A DNA stretch of 64,000 nt from Planctomycetota bacterium (GCA_016776905.1 JADHSM010000003.1:62001-126000); one strand, 5' to 3'; shown: positions 8,866-18,099, numbered from the stretch's first letter. Notes: a model not told the origin generated them from the letters alone. Made by a program: numbers and translations.

Positions 8866-9760
8866 CGGAATCTCTCCTACTCATCTTATCCACAGCATCG
8901 AACAACGCCTGAGTTCCTAACTTGCCACCGCCAGACTGCATCACTGCGTCGTAGAGTTCTTTCGCCAATGTCAGCCCTTGAAGTTGGATTCCCATGCGCT
9001 CGCACTCTTCTAGTGCGATCTCCATATCTTTGACAAAGTGCTCAACGAAAAAACCTGGATCCATATCTCCACGCAATATGCGTGGTGCAAGATTTGTTAA
9101 AGACCATGATCCGGCAGCTCCTCCTGACACACTTTCAAGAACGACTTCCGGATTCAAGCCTGATCGATTTGCGTAAACCAAACCCTCGCACATTCCGATC
9201 ATCGTGCTCGCAATGATGGTTTGGTTGACCATTTTTGTGTGCTGTCCCGATCCTGCTGCTCCTTGGAATTTGATCTGACTACCGAGCACTTCAAAGATGG
9301 GAGCGACCTTATGAAAGGTTTCTTCAGCTCCTCCAACCATGATGCTCAAGGAACCATTTTTGGCACCGACATCTCCACCAGAAACAGGTGCATCTAAAAA
9401 AGAAAGTCCCTGCTGGCTCCCCTCTTGAAAAAGTGATGCCGCAAGAGAAGGACGACTCGTCGTCATGTCGATCGCAATTTGGCATTGTCTTTCTTCGGCT
9501 GGACAGCTCAGCACACCACTTTCACCTCTATAAATCTCTTCGACATCATGGGGATATCCCACAATAGAGATGATGACGTCATGGTGGCGTGCCAAGTCCC
9601 TTGGATTTTCAAACCACTCTGCGCCATCTTTCAAGAGAGGCTCTGCCTTTGCAGGAGTGCGTGTATAAATACCCATGGGGTAACCTTCGGATAACAAGTG
9701 ACGTGCCATGGACTCTCCCATGACTCCCGTTCCAATCCAGCCGACGCTGGGTTTCATCAT
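8858..9760 (-). CDS. 3-hydroxyisobutyrate dehydrogenase-family oxidoreductase
   Basis: A 300-residue NAD(P)-dependent beta-hydroxyacid dehydrogenase. The N-terminal Rossmann motif is VGWIGTGVMGESMARHLL. The substrate-binding signature reads FLDAPVSGGDVGAKNGSLSI (residues ~122-141), and the catalytic-lysine segment is GSGQHTKMVNQ (K at ~177). A helical C-terminal domain follows. The family covers 3-hydroxyisobutyrate, tartronate semialdehyde and glyoxylate/succinic-semialdehyde reductases, and the substrate cannot be settled from sequence. It is followed by the overlapping SprT-like gene. Upstream lies an intergenic region with a 15-bp tandem repeat and a divergent methyltransferase gene. Confidence 0.88.
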   Translation of the reverse strand: MMKPSVGWIGTGVMGESMARHLLSEGYPMGIYTRTPAKAEPLLKDGAEWFENPRDLARHHDVIISIVGYPHDVEEIYRGESGVLSCPAEERQCQIAIDMTTSRPSLAASLFQEGSQQGLSFLDAPVSGGDVGAKNGSLSIMVGGAEETFHKVAPIFEVLGSQIKFQGAAGSGQHTKMVNQTIIASTMIGMCEGLVYANRSGLNPEVVLESVSGGAAGSWSLTNLAPRILRGDMDPGFFVEHFVKDMEIALEECERMGIQLQGLTLAKELYDAVMQSGGGKLGTQALFDAVDKMSRRDSVE

Positions 9761-9917
9761 TCCCCCAAACTCTTCAAATATTACAATTTCCGGAAATGTT
9801 TTCTGGAAGTGCAGTCTACACCTTAGTTTCGGTCAATACAGTACGCCCCAAGGCTCGACTTATGTCCATCCCTATGGCATGATCGACCTTTGCGATTCTT
9901 GACTCACCTCGTCCATT

Positions 9918-9975
9918 GACTGATTCGCTGTCGACTGATTCGCTGTCGACTGATTCGCTGGTGACTGATTCGCTG
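9918..9975. repeat. tandem repeat, four units of 15 bp
   Basis: The core GACTGATTCGCTG starts at 9918, 9933, 9948 and 9963, an exact 15-bp period with only the linker bases varying. It lies between the divergent hydroxyacid dehydrogenase and phospholipid-methyltransferase-like genes, ending about 20 nt before the latter's start. It could sit in either gene's 5' region. No dyad symmetry strong enough to call an operator is visible. Confidence 0.9.
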
Positions 9976-9994
9976 TGTCCCCCGAAAGGACTTC

Positions 9995-10576
9995 ATGCTG
10001 GCTTCCAAAGTGAACTTCCTTAGAGAATATCTCTCAAACCCTGCATTGATAGGAGCTGTCGCTCCGAGCGGCCCTGCCTTGGCAGCGCGAATGCTGGATG
10101 GAATTTCGCTCACTCAAGCGAAAACAGTGATGGAGTTAGGACCGGGTACGGGAGTCTTCACGAGAGAGATCTTGAGCCGTATCTCTGATTCTTGTCGATT
10201 CATGGCCGTCGAAAAGAACTCTACCTTCGCAAAAAGACTGCAATCAGAACTTCACTCTGTGGAAGTTATCGATGGTGACGCCGGTATGCTGGGCTCCATG
10301 CTCGATGAGCGAAATCTGGAAGAAGTGGACTTCGTCATCTCCGGGTTGCCCTGGGCTGCTTTTCCGGGACCACTGCAGGAACAGGTACTGAGCCAAGTGT
10401 CTCAACGTCTTTCCCCCGATGGTTGTTTTGTAACCTTCGCTTATGGCGGGATTCATCTGCTTCCCAAAGCCCGAGCCTTTCGCAAGCAGTTGGAAAAGCA
10501 CTTCTCAAATATCAGCAAGACTCGTACCGTCTGGAGAAACCTGCCGCCCGCCTTTGCCTATCAATGCAGAAAGTAA
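9995..10576 (+). CDS. class I SAM methyltransferase, phospholipid N-methyltransferase-like
   Basis: A 193-residue methyltransferase related to the PmtA / rRNA adenine dimethylase superfamily. Hallmarks are FLREYLSNPALIGAVAPSG near the N-terminus and the SAM motif VMELGPGTGVFTREIL. ISGLPWAAFP occupies the catalytic-loop position and VWRNLPPAFAYQC forms the C-terminal block. The combination of SNP---GAV-PS with SGLPW and NLPPAFVY-C is typical of small soluble phosphatidylethanolamine N-methyltransferases and their relatives. The lipid substrate is inferred, not shown. The start follows a GAAAGGA site. It is followed by a membrane-anchored gene interrupted by an amber codon, possibly in the same transcript. 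Confidence 0.78.
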   Translation: MLASKVNFLREYLSNPALIGAVAPSGPALAARMLDGISLTQAKTVMELGPGTGVFTREILSRISDSCRFMAVEKNSTFAKRLQSELHSVEVIDGDAGMLGSMLDERNLEEVDFVISGLPWAAFPGPLQEQVLSQVSQRLSPDGCFVTFAYGGIHLLPKARAFRKQLEKHFSNISKTRTVWRNLPPAFAYQCRK

Positions 10577-10588
10577 AAGGTGCGAACC

Positions 10589-11263
10589 ATGGATTCATGG
10601 GAGTGGATCGTCTTTTCGGTAGGCCTGAGCGTATCATTCGTCATTGCCGGGATCGTGATTCTCAAGGCAATTGCCCGACAGACTCAGGCGAAAACGAATG
10701 AACGACTGGAAGCTTTAAACAAACTGAACTTCAAGTTTACGACCAAAATCGATGCCGAAAAATCGAAGCAGCTGGACTCGGTTCTTTAGATCCAGAAATT
10801 ACAAAGTCATTCAAAAAAATCTCTGGCGAGCGGTGTCTACCGTGATCACCCCGTCCAGATCCTGAATCTGGAATCGATCATGTACACCGGAAATGCCGTG
10901 ATAACCGTTCGACAATCGGTCGGCATGATTCCCCTGAACCGATCTGTTCCGAAAATGATCATCACTCCAAAAAATGTGCTTCACGGACTCGGAAAACTGT
11001 TCGGCTCAAAGTCGCTGTCTTTTCCGACCCACCCGGACTTTTCCAGAAAATATACGGTCAAAGGGCGGCAGCTCGAGTTGATCGAAGATTTCATGACTCC
11101 ACAGATCCTCGAGTTTTTCGAAGCGCGTCCGGGAATCTTCTGGGCAGTTTCCAAGAATACGCTCCTGTATTTCAACTCACAAAAAGAACTATTTTCATTC
11201 AAGGACATCGAACGTTTCCTCAAACGCGGGACCCGCCTGGCTTCACACCTGAACAAATCCTGA
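10589..11263 (+). pseudogene. membrane-anchored conserved protein split by an in-frame TAG
   Basis: The frame from ATG 10589 gives a transmembrane helix (residues ~5-28), a charged linker and then TAG at 10787-10789. Translation in the same frame continues without another stop to 11263. The downstream part (HPDFSRKYTVKGRQLELIED, FMTPQILEFFEARPG) resembles the C-terminal half of a widespread family of one-TM proteins. In that family a cytoplasmic domain carries the pattern 'PEFS-RY-L-G-DE--VR-LF-P-LL-FFE'. The stretch between the TAG and the first internal ATG (10880) also reads as family-like protein (SGVYRDHPVQILNL). I therefore read this as one 224-codon gene with a single nonsense codon, for example CAG to TAG. 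The ATG at 10589 follows AAAGG. Readthrough or a sequencing error are alternatives. Confidence 0.65.
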
Positions 11264-11271
11264 GTTCATTC

Positions 11272-12447
11272 TTAGCGGAGCTTTTCGAATCGCTGATCCA
11301 GGTCATCCATCGTCATGCGGCGACAAGCGATCCACGGAGATTCTCCTGGTGTCCAATGCCCATAGGTAATGGTCACAATTGTCCCATCCTTCTGCTTCAG
11401 CACAGCAGGGTATGCACAATCACCCCGAACATGGTTATCCAGTAAGCGGATGCGATACTGTCCTTCGCGCCCCTTCACGATGTCATCCCAAGAACCTACC
11501 CAGGCCACCCAATCGCCTTTCGTGGAGCTCTCATGAGTCGTATCCCTGAAGGATATGAAGAGCCTCCCATCGTCGGTGTAGACCGCAGTATGTCGGTCCC
11601 CCGTCAATGAGCCCGGTAACTCGCGTGGTTCAGACCACGTCTTGCCCTCGTTCTCACTGAAAATCACATAAGAATTTTTTCTGCGACTATTTTCACGCAA
11701 CAGTAGAGCCAGCGTTTTCCCATCGGGCGATCTCACAACACCGGGTTCACAAAGATGAACAGCTGGCATATGGGCAATCGCCACAGGATTCGACCAGGTC
11801 AAACCTCCGTCGCCCGAATGTGTTTGAAATACATCAAAGCGAGAACTTCCTTTTGAAGCACTGAGAAAGCGACCATCGTCATGAAACCAAGCGGCATGTG
11901 TTCCATCGGACAGACGAGCCAGCGCCCCCATGACCACGATGCCACCCCAATCTCCTACAGGATTCAAATCACTCCAGGTATCTCCGGCGTCCTCACTCAC
12001 TGCCAGCCTCGCAGGATAAAGCCCTGACCACATGATCAATCGTTCAGTTCCATTTTTATCCATCACCCTGTGAATCGTAGGAACTTCCAATGAGGACTTC
12101 CAGTTCTCCGGAGTGGCCAATCGCTCGCTCCAGGTCGCTCCGCCATCGGTACTCTTTTTGTAGACGATGCCGCCTTTACCGTGCCCTTTGGGGTAAACAC
12201 ACAAGATGGTTTTATCATCTTCCAGCAATACCGCAGTCGGGTGTCCCAAATATTGCCCCTTCTGACGATCCACAGTGATCACATCTTCGACACCATTCAG
12301 ATCGATAACAGGAATAGAATATCCACGTGAAACAGGCGGAAGATCTCCACTGATGTGAGTATCTATCGGACTAGCAAAAGAACTCACGACAATGCCGCAC
12401 AGACCCGAAAAGATCACCCCTACAAATGCTACGTAGTACTTAAACAT
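11272..12447 (-). CDS. exported sialidase-like (BNR/Asp-box) protein
   Basis: A 391-residue six-bladed-propeller protein with a signal peptide (residues ~1-26). Four Asp-box repeats are visible: STDGGATWS, SEDAGDTWS, SGDGGLTWS and SENEGKTWS. A conserved GHPTAVLLEDDKTI segment near residue 67 and RHTAVYTDDGRLFISFRD near the end resemble sialidase-like exo-alpha-sialidases of aquatic bacteria. Neighbouring active-site Arg and Glu residues cannot be assigned with certainty, so the substrate may be sialic acid, another sugar acid or none. The protein would act in the periplasm or at the surface. It lies 10 nt downstream of nothing on its own strand except the yedE-type gene that precedes it at 13.5 kb, with a 3' end facing the amber-split gene. 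Confidence 0.75.
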   Translation of the reverse strand: MFKYYVAFVGVIFSGLCGIVVSSFASPIDTHISGDLPPVSRGYSIPVIDLNGVEDVITVDRQKGQYLGHPTAVLLEDDKTILCVYPKGHGKGGIVYKKSTDGGATWSERLATPENWKSSLEVPTIHRVMDKNGTERLIMWSGLYPARLAVSEDAGDTWSDLNPVGDWGGIVVMGALARLSDGTHAAWFHDDGRFLSASKGSSRFDVFQTHSGDGGLTWSNPVAIAHMPAVHLCEPGVVRSPDGKTLALLLRENSRRKNSYVIFSENEGKTWSEPRELPGSLTGDRHTAVYTDDGRLFISFRDTTHESSTKGDWVAWVGSWDDIVKGREGQYRIRLLDNHVRGDCAYPAVLKQKDGTIVTITYGHWTPGESPWIACRRMTMDDLDQRFEKLR

Positions 12448-12457
12448 CTATCGCCTC

Positions 12458-13531
12458 TTAGTCTGTTGCCGGAGTTGACCTTAGCCATCCGTATCCTGCA
12501 GCGATCACAAGCCCGATGACGATGGCGACTCGACCTGCTTCAGTCGTCCCGGCTCCACTTGACGCCAAACCTAAACCATGACTGAGGGCCCCTCCGAAAA
12601 GGATTCCCATCACTGCCATCGCCGCATCTCCATTTCCCTCACCGGTCATCACTAGTTGTCGCACCGGGCATCCTCCGGCAAGACATCCACAAAGCCCGAC
12701 AAGAGCCAAGGCAAGGGCGGACCACAGATAGTCTCCATGGGCGGCGGGTTGCCCAGCAAAGGAGAGTTGCCCTTTACCGGCACCAAAGACGACGACGGCA
12801 TAACCGATCATCATCACGAGTGTCGCCAGCAACATGCGGCGGTCTTTTTGGAATATCTGTCGAGCAGCGGTCACCGCACAGAATCGTGTGGCTGAGAGCA
12901 ACGCTCCTCCCACCAAGCCGATTCCCAATGAGATCAGCCAGGGTGCATGAGCTGGACTTCCATCCCCTCCAGGCCCCGGACCAGAAAGCAGCCCAAATCC
13001 CCAGAGAACGCCACCCCCCAATAATAAGAGAGGACCTAATAGTCCTACTGCTGCTGGAGCCTCTGAGGTTTTGCCGACGTTATATCCCCTTTTCTCTAGA
13101 AATAATCCAAAGGCGACTCCGACAACAAACCCAGGAAGACCGACCCAGGCTGAGAGATCTCCTCCAGCCAACCGCTGAATCATCCGAAATGGGCAACCGA
13201 GAAAAACGAGACTGGAGATGCCCATCCAGACACCAAAGAAAAAGCGGGTCGAAGCATGAGAACCCGATCTTGCTTGCCACTTGCCTCGAGACAGCAGCCA
13301 GACCATCGCTCCAAAGACAACACCCAGAATTTCTGGCCGAAAGTATTTCAACTTGGCGGGTTCGCCAAAGAGGTTCAAGGCTCCTGCACTATCGCGCAGG
13401 AAACAAGCTCCACAGATCCCCATGTTGCCTGGATTTCCAAAAGCGACGAGTGTTCCGCAACTGACACCGACGACAAGCATCGCCAATAATCCTTTTATAA
13501 AACGACTTCGCTCGAATTCTCCTCTGAGCAT
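12458..13531 (-). CDS. yedE: YedE/YeeE-family membrane protein, putative selenium transporter
   Basis: A ~357-residue polytopic membrane protein with about ten hydrophobic segments and the Cys motifs of the selenium-linked YedE subfamily. These are GNMGICGACFLRDSAGAL near the N-terminus, FLGCPFRMIQRLAGGDLSAW, ATRFCAVTAARQ and LAGGCPVRQL. Family members of the YeeE/YedE group carry thiosulfate or related sulfur species through the membrane with essential Cys residues. The YedE subfamily is found next to selenium genes in many genomes and is proposed to import selenium. The window also encodes selA, selD and tRNA-Sec, which fits. ATG 13531 is preferred (AAGGGG upstream) over GTG 13558. The next gene, the sialidase-like one, starts 10 nt downstream. 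Confidence 0.82.
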   Translation of the reverse strand: MLRGEFERSRFIKGLLAMLVVGVSCGTLVAFGNPGNMGICGACFLRDSAGALNLFGEPAKLKYFRPEILGVVFGAMVWLLSRGKWQARSGSHASTRFFFGVWMGISSLVFLGCPFRMIQRLAGGDLSAWVGLPGFVVGVAFGLFLEKRGYNVGKTSEAPAAVGLLGPLLLLGGGVLWGFGLLSGPGPGGDGSPAHAPWLISLGIGLVGGALLSATRFCAVTAARQIFQKDRRMLLATLVMMIGYAVVVFGAGKGQLSFAGQPAAHGDYLWSALALALVGLCGCLAGGCPVRQLVMTGEGNGDAAMAVMGILFGGALSHGLGLASSGAGTTEAGRVAIVIGLVIAAGYGWLRSTPATD

Positions 13532-13595
13532 CTCGACCGACCCCTTCTTCCTGTGCACTCTCTTGTGAGTTTATCTACCCTGATTTCAACCCGGT

Positions 13596-14630
13596 TTACT
13601 GAAAAACGATCTCTAACACAAACAGGGTTGAAACATCTCTTTCTTCCGATGGTTTCCCCGGCCAAAACAGCCTGGGAGCGATTTCTCCATAGAGCCAATC
13701 AAAGTAAATTTTCTTGCGTAGTGCGGCCTCCAGCGTGACGCCCTTAATAGCAGGCTCAGTTCCCAAAAAACCCGCCAAACTCGTTGAAAGTCGGAGGTTC
13801 GCTTCATCATTCAATGGGATGAAGACTTCTGTCGAAAATACAGACTGGAGAGGTTCTTTTTCGAATCGCACACCTTCCAGTGAAAATCGCAATAGGTGGT
13901 CAATGAATAACCGCTCAAGTCGAAACTGGGTTCTCTGACCTGTACCCAATTCCTCCCGGTACTCTAGGCTTTGAATCGAGAGGAAATTCCACTGCTCGAA
14001 AACCGGAGCCCCATACTTCCAGCGTATTCTCACTCGCGTCTTGGGATTAGAAGAAAGCTTGATGCCTCCATCCAGATTCCAACTCCCCGGCAAATTCCGA
14101 AACAACGATAATCGAATTCCCGAGACATTTTCGTCTTCCAACAAATTGTTCAACTCAGAGTCCGTTCCCTCTGAGCCCAATACTTCGTCGAAATTAGTCA
14201 GAAAATCCTCACGCATCGATTCCAAATACAACCCCAGGCGCTTTTCTGTTCGAGGAAGAACAGCATGCCCTCTGATTTTAACTTGGAATTCAGATTCGGA
14301 TTTTTCCAAAACCCGAAATTCGGAGCGCACTTTAAATCGGGTCTTCTCACTATCGTCATCCAGATCTTCATCGCCAAAAAACTCATCCAGATCCCTGCTC
14401 ATTCGGAGAACTCGATCTCCAATTCTTCTATGGATCCTGGACACTACATTGGGAACATCATCAATCTTTATGATCTCATTCGTCGAGCTCGCCGAGTCCG
14501 ATTCATGAGGTGCCTCAGAGCTCGGCGGGATCTGAGAATCCTGTCCGAATACTGAGTGAGAAATGACAATCAGGACGACAATCGTGATTGCCTGGAGGTT
14601 CGAGAAATGTGTGATCATAGGCGAAAGCAT
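13596..14630 (-). CDS. exported, probably outer-membrane beta-structured protein of unknown function
   Basis: About 344 residues, family not recognised. The N-terminus holds a hydrophobic signal (AITIVVLIVISHSVFGQ). A Ser/Glu-rich linker and an acidic segment (FFGDEDLDDDSE) follow, then a long C-terminal region of alternating polar/hydrophobic residues ending in TLFVLEIVFQ. An aromatic C-terminal residue after beta strands is typical of outer-membrane barrel proteins. I infer an envelope location on this basis only. The start is uncertain: ATGs at 14648, 14645, 14642, 14630 and 14618 are all in frame. 14630 has AGGTG upstream. It stands alone between the yedE-type gene and the UbiD-type gene. 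Confidence 0.65.
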   Translation of the reverse strand: MLSPMITHFSNLQAITIVVLIVISHSVFGQDSQIPPSSEAPHESDSASSTNEIIKIDDVPNVVSRIHRRIGDRVLRMSRDLDEFFGDEDLDDDSEKTRFKVRSEFRVLEKSESEFQVKIRGHAVLPRTEKRLGLYLESMREDFLTNFDEVLGSEGTDSELNNLLEDENVSGIRLSLFRNLPGSWNLDGGIKLSSNPKTRVRIRWKYGAPVFEQWNFLSIQSLEYREELGTGQRTQFRLERLFIDHLLRFSLEGVRFEKEPLQSVFSTEVFIPLNDEANLRLSTSLAGFLGTEPAIKGVTLEAALRKKIYFDWLYGEIAPRLFWPGKPSEERDVSTLFVLEIVFQ

Positions 14631-14668
14631 AACACACCTCATCATCACTGGTATCCCGACCTCAAAGA

Positions 14669-16468
14669 CTAGTTGTCGAGATGCCCCACGTCACTGTCAC
14701 CCATCTCGACTTTCTCATTCGGGAAATACTCATTCCATCTTTGAGTGACACGTCGTGCTGTATCGTCATCACAGAAAAGTTCATCCGGATACCCCGGCTT
14801 CATTCTTGAATCGATAGCAACGGGCCCCGAATAAGCGATGTGATTCCTGCGAACTTCACTCGACTTGGCATGAATATCTGCAGCAGGCTCAAAGCGTGTA
14901 AAGGTTGACCAAAGGAATCGAGCTTCTGTCGCAGTCGCAGTACGGGCATCGTCGACAAGGACGACTAATGGCCAATCATTGAACGCCGAGGACTCTAACA
15001 GCCTTTTTGCAGCACCGGGTTCCTGACTGTATTTCGGTGCTTCGACCACCAAGCAACCTCTACAGAAAACTTCTGCATGATGAAAACCCTGGGGCAGTTG
15101 GCCTTGGAATTGCCCCGGAAGATCACGGATAGGATCGCCTATTCCCATAAGGAATCCCTTCGATCCTTCATTCACAGAGGGCCCGGCATAATCAAGAGTG
15201 TCCATGCTGGTACAGCCGATCACATGGAGATCGGTGGCGAAGTTTGTTCTCGCCAGTACATATTCCAATGTGCCCGTAAAATCTTTGAGGTCGACAGCAC
15301 CATCCGTCATCAGCAAAAATTTTGTCAGCGAGAGTTGTCCTTCTCCTAAAATTCGGAACGCCGAGACCATCGCTTCTCTCGGATACCGATCCTTTACCAC
15401 AGCACCCGCCAAAGAGTGATATCCCGTTTCCCCATAAGACCAGAGATCTTTTATTGTGGGCATCACAAGAGGGAATAAGGGAGAGAGCAACTCCTGTAAA
15501 AAGTCGCCGAGGAAAAAGTCTTCCTGCCTCGGCTTTCCAACCACTGTGGCAGGGTAGATGGCATCGCGCCTATGGGCGATCTCCTTAATCTTCATGACGG
15601 GATAATCATGTTGCAAAGAATAGTATCCATAGTGATCACCGAAGGGGCCCTCAGGCCAACGCTCACCAGGCAAGGCGTGTCCGTGAATCGCGAACTCACA
15701 CTCCGAGACAAAGGGATGATCTAGGTCACTAGATTCTGACAACTTTAATGGAGCATCCTGAAGTAGCGAAGCCAGTAACAATTCAGGAACATTCTCCGGC
15801 AGCGGCGCTATAGCACTAGCGATCAGAGCAGGCGGGCCTCCCAAGAAACACGTCACAGGAAATGGTTTTTCTAATCTCTCTGACTCCATCAGATGATAGC
15901 CACTTCCCTTGTGAATCTGAAAGTGAAGCCCCAAGTGATCGGAGTCGTGGGCTTGCATTCGATACATGCCCAAATTATGTCGCCCGTCTTCAGGGTGTTG
16001 CGTGTAAACGAGTGGCCATGTGATAAATGGTCCACCGTCTTCAGGCCAACTGGTGATGATGGGCAAATCTCCAAGATCCGCATTTCTATTGCGGACCTCC
16101 ATCACCGGTCCATTTTTTCTTCTTCGCATTCCCACTTTGAAAGCGGCACCCGCCACATCTCTGGCAGCCCAAAGTTTACTGGGTGTCGGTGGCACGATGG
16201 TCTCGACGATGTGAACTAATCGGCGCAGAAAATCTTGTCCATGCCGACCAAATCCCATATCGACCCGTTTTTGGGTACCAAATAAATTCATCACTAATGG
16301 AAAACGCGATCCCACCGGATTCCGGAACAGAATAGCGGGCCCACCAGCGGCGATCACACGACGGTGAATCTCTGCGGCTTCGAGGCGAGGATCGACAGGA
16401 GCGTCGACCTCGATGAGATCTCCCGATTTGCGAAGGTCTTCAAGAAATGTACGAAGGTTGCGATGCAT
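14669..16468 (-). CDS. UbiD-family decarboxylase
   Basis: A 599-residue UbiD-family (de)carboxylase, which uses prenylated FMN to remove a carboxyl group from aromatic or alpha,beta-unsaturated acids. Visible family blocks are GGPAILFRNPVGSRFPLVMN, the NLGMYRMQ core segment and GPFGDHYGYYS (prFMN/metal region). The ERWPEGP preceding it supplies one of the catalytic Glu/Arg set. The length of about 600 is closer to the menaquinone-biosynthesis decarboxylases of the futalosine pathway than to the ~490-residue UbiD of E. coli. A role in quinone synthesis is therefore likely but not proven. No ubiX-like flavin prenyltransferase is nearby. A small unknown gene lies 71 nt upstream on the same strand. 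Confidence 0.88.
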   Translation of the reverse strand: MHRNLRTFLEDLRKSGDLIEVDAPVDPRLEAAEIHRRVIAAGGPAILFRNPVGSRFPLVMNLFGTQKRVDMGFGRHGQDFLRRLVHIVETIVPPTPSKLWAARDVAGAAFKVGMRRRKNGPVMEVRNRNADLGDLPIITSWPEDGGPFITWPLVYTQHPEDGRHNLGMYRMQAHDSDHLGLHFQIHKGSGYHLMESERLEKPFPVTCFLGGPPALIASAIAPLPENVPELLLASLLQDAPLKLSESSDLDHPFVSECEFAIHGHALPGERWPEGPFGDHYGYYSLQHDYPVMKIKEIAHRRDAIYPATVVGKPRQEDFFLGDFLQELLSPLFPLVMPTIKDLWSYGETGYHSLAGAVVKDRYPREAMVSAFRILGEGQLSLTKFLLMTDGAVDLKDFTGTLEYVLARTNFATDLHVIGCTSMDTLDYAGPSVNEGSKGFLMGIGDPIRDLPGQFQGQLPQGFHHAEVFCRGCLVVEAPKYSQEPGAAKRLLESSAFNDWPLVVLVDDARTATATEARFLWSTFTRFEPAADIHAKSSEVRRNHIAYSGPVAIDSRMKPGYPDELFCDDDTARRVTQRWNEYFPNEKVEMGDSDVGHLDN

Positions 16469-16539
16469 GTTGGACTCCCAGACACATTGTGGTCTTGATC
16501 CAATGATGCTGACTCTGAGGAGGGGGAGTGTCCAGTCCT

Positions 16540-16797
16540 TCAGGAAGAGTGGTTTGGAAGGACCAGAATTCCTTCAATACGATCCAGTTTAATCTCCTCG
16601 CCGTCGAATCCCTCGACGGTCAAAGAGCAATTTTCGAACAGTTCACCCTGTAATCGCTGTTCTAGAACGATTTTGAGCTGTTCTGGGGGGATGGGCCCAT
16701 AATGCCCCGCTGAGACCCAGGCATGCGTCACATACCGGAATCCTCGGATCATCGCCTGAAATCTCAGGTTTTGAATCAGTGCTTCTACGGGGGCCAA
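16540..16797 (-). CDS. small protein of unknown function
   Basis: An 85-residue frame between the M20 amidohydrolase and UbiD-type genes, all on the minus strand. The composition looks protein-like, with the pattern SLTVEGFDGEEIKLDRIEGI near the end, and it opens at a TTG with AAAGGTG upstream. No cysteine motif, signal peptide or membrane segment is seen, and I do not recognise a family. An overlapping frame (16643-16876) is considered a shadow. Its position between two enzymes suggests co-transcription with the UbiD-type gene. The call rests mainly on spacing and composition. Confidence 0.4.
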   Translation of the reverse strand: MAPVEALIQNLRFQAMIRGFRYVTHAWVSAGHYGPIPPEQLKIVLEQRLQGELFENCSLTVEGFDGEEIKLDRIEGILVLPNHSS

Positions 16798-16917
16798 AAC
16801 TCACACCTTTCCGGCCCTCGAAGATCCCAGGTGGATCATGGCGGGCCAAAGGATGTGATCGGCCGCTGAGCGACACATATTGAGGGTTTCCTCAAGAACC
16901 TTTTCAGGTCAGGGAAT

Positions 16918-18099
16918 TCATGCCTGATCAGCGCCCAATGCCAAGGCAATCCAAGATCTCACTCCCACCGACATCGCCTGATCGTCGACCTGAAATTTGG
17001 GATGGTGACAGAAGTAAACGATGCCCTGATCCTCGTCCCGATTTCCGAGGAAGAGGAACGCTGCTGAGACTTTTTCTCCGTAGTATGCGAAATCTTCGCC
17101 TCCGAGGACCGGGTAACCCTCATCTGTTAAAGGAACCTCGCGAGCGAGAGATCTCTCTGCTTCTCTGCAAGCATCCGGATGATTGAAGGTCACGGGATAA
17201 CCTTCGATAATCTCAACCTTCGCTGAACACTCATGGGACTCTGCCACTGAGGTAGCAATGTCTTTGAGTCTTTTTCTAGCAACATCGCCGACTTCTTTTT
17301 CAAAAGAACGAATGGTGCCATTCAATTTTACCTTTTCAGGAATCACATTGTCGGCACTGCCGCCATGGAATTGAGTGAAGCTGACCACACAGGATTTCAT
17401 CGGATCGGTATTTCTCGAGACAATCTGCTGAGCAACATTGATGATCTGACTCGCAGCAACGATGGGATCCCTCGTCATATCAGGACCGGCAGCATGACCA
17501 CCGACTCCCTGAACTTCAATATTAAAGGTATCGGGCTGAGCCATCGTTGGCCCCTCCACAATACCGACCTTGCCTGTATCAAATGCAGGCCACACATGCA
17601 TGCCAAAGATACGATCGACGCCATCTAGGCATCCATCTGCGATCATTGCTGGCGCTCCTCCGGGGAGCGCTTCTTCATTGGGTTGAAAGATAAAGCGAAT
17701 CGAACAGGGCAATCGATCCCGGATGCCTGCGAGAGCACGTGCCGCTCCCACCAGCATCGAGGTATGAGCATCATGACCACACATATGAGCCGCACCGGGG
17801 ATCGTACTCTTGTGAGGAAGATCAGCTTCTTCATCCATCGGTAACGCGTCCATGTCGGCCCTGAAGGCAATCCGACGGGTCGCGCCAGGAACGTCGATGT
17901 CGCCGACAACCCCGGTTTTCCCGATCCCTTCCCGTGTCTCGATTCCTGCGGCTCGCAGTTGTTCCGCCACAAGAGCCGCAGTTCGAACCGTATCGAAGCC
18001 GATCTCCGGATGCATATGGATATCTCGTTGCAGATCGACGACACCGCCGATCACCTCGTCTGTCAGCTGCTGAACGTCAATTTCACGAATCGTTGCCAT
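16918..18099 (-). CDS. M20-family amidohydrolase (hippurate / N-acyl amino acid type)
   Basis: A 393-residue metal-dependent amidohydrolase of the M20D group. Metal and catalytic motifs seen are DIHMHPEIGFDT (residues ~25-36), AAHMCGHDAHTSMLVGAARAL (~98-118), PNEEALPGGAPAMI (~140-153, catalytic Glu) and GGEDFAYY near the end. A dimerisation/lid domain sits between residues ~185 and 300 (VGGHAAGPD). Family enzymes cleave N-acyl or aromatic amides of amino acids; the substrate here cannot be named. The start at 18099 has AAGGAGG 4-5 nt upstream. It is divergent from proS, about 130 nt away. Confidence 0.88.
   Translation of the reverse strand: MATIREIDVQQLTDEVIGGVVDLQRDIHMHPEIGFDTVRTAALVAEQLRAAGIETREGIGKTGVVGDIDVPGATRRIAFRADMDALPMDEEADLPHKSTIPGAAHMCGHDAHTSMLVGAARALAGIRDRLPCSIRFIFQPNEEALPGGAPAMIADGCLDGVDRIFGMHVWPAFDTGKVGIVEGPTMAQPDTFNIEVQGVGGHAAGPDMTRDPIVAASQIINVAQQIVSRNTDPMKSCVVSFTQFHGGSADNVIPEKVKLNGTIRSFEKEVGDVARKRLKDIATSVAESHECSAKVEIIEGYPVTFNHPDACREAERSLAREVPLTDEGYPVLGGEDFAYYGEKVSAAFLFLGNRDEDQGIVYFCHHPKFQVDDQAMSVGVRSWIALALGADQA

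Noticed and set aside
10787-10789. TAG as pyrrolysine codon
   Set aside because: No pylT, pylS or pylBCD genes are visible, and a point mutation or read error is simpler.
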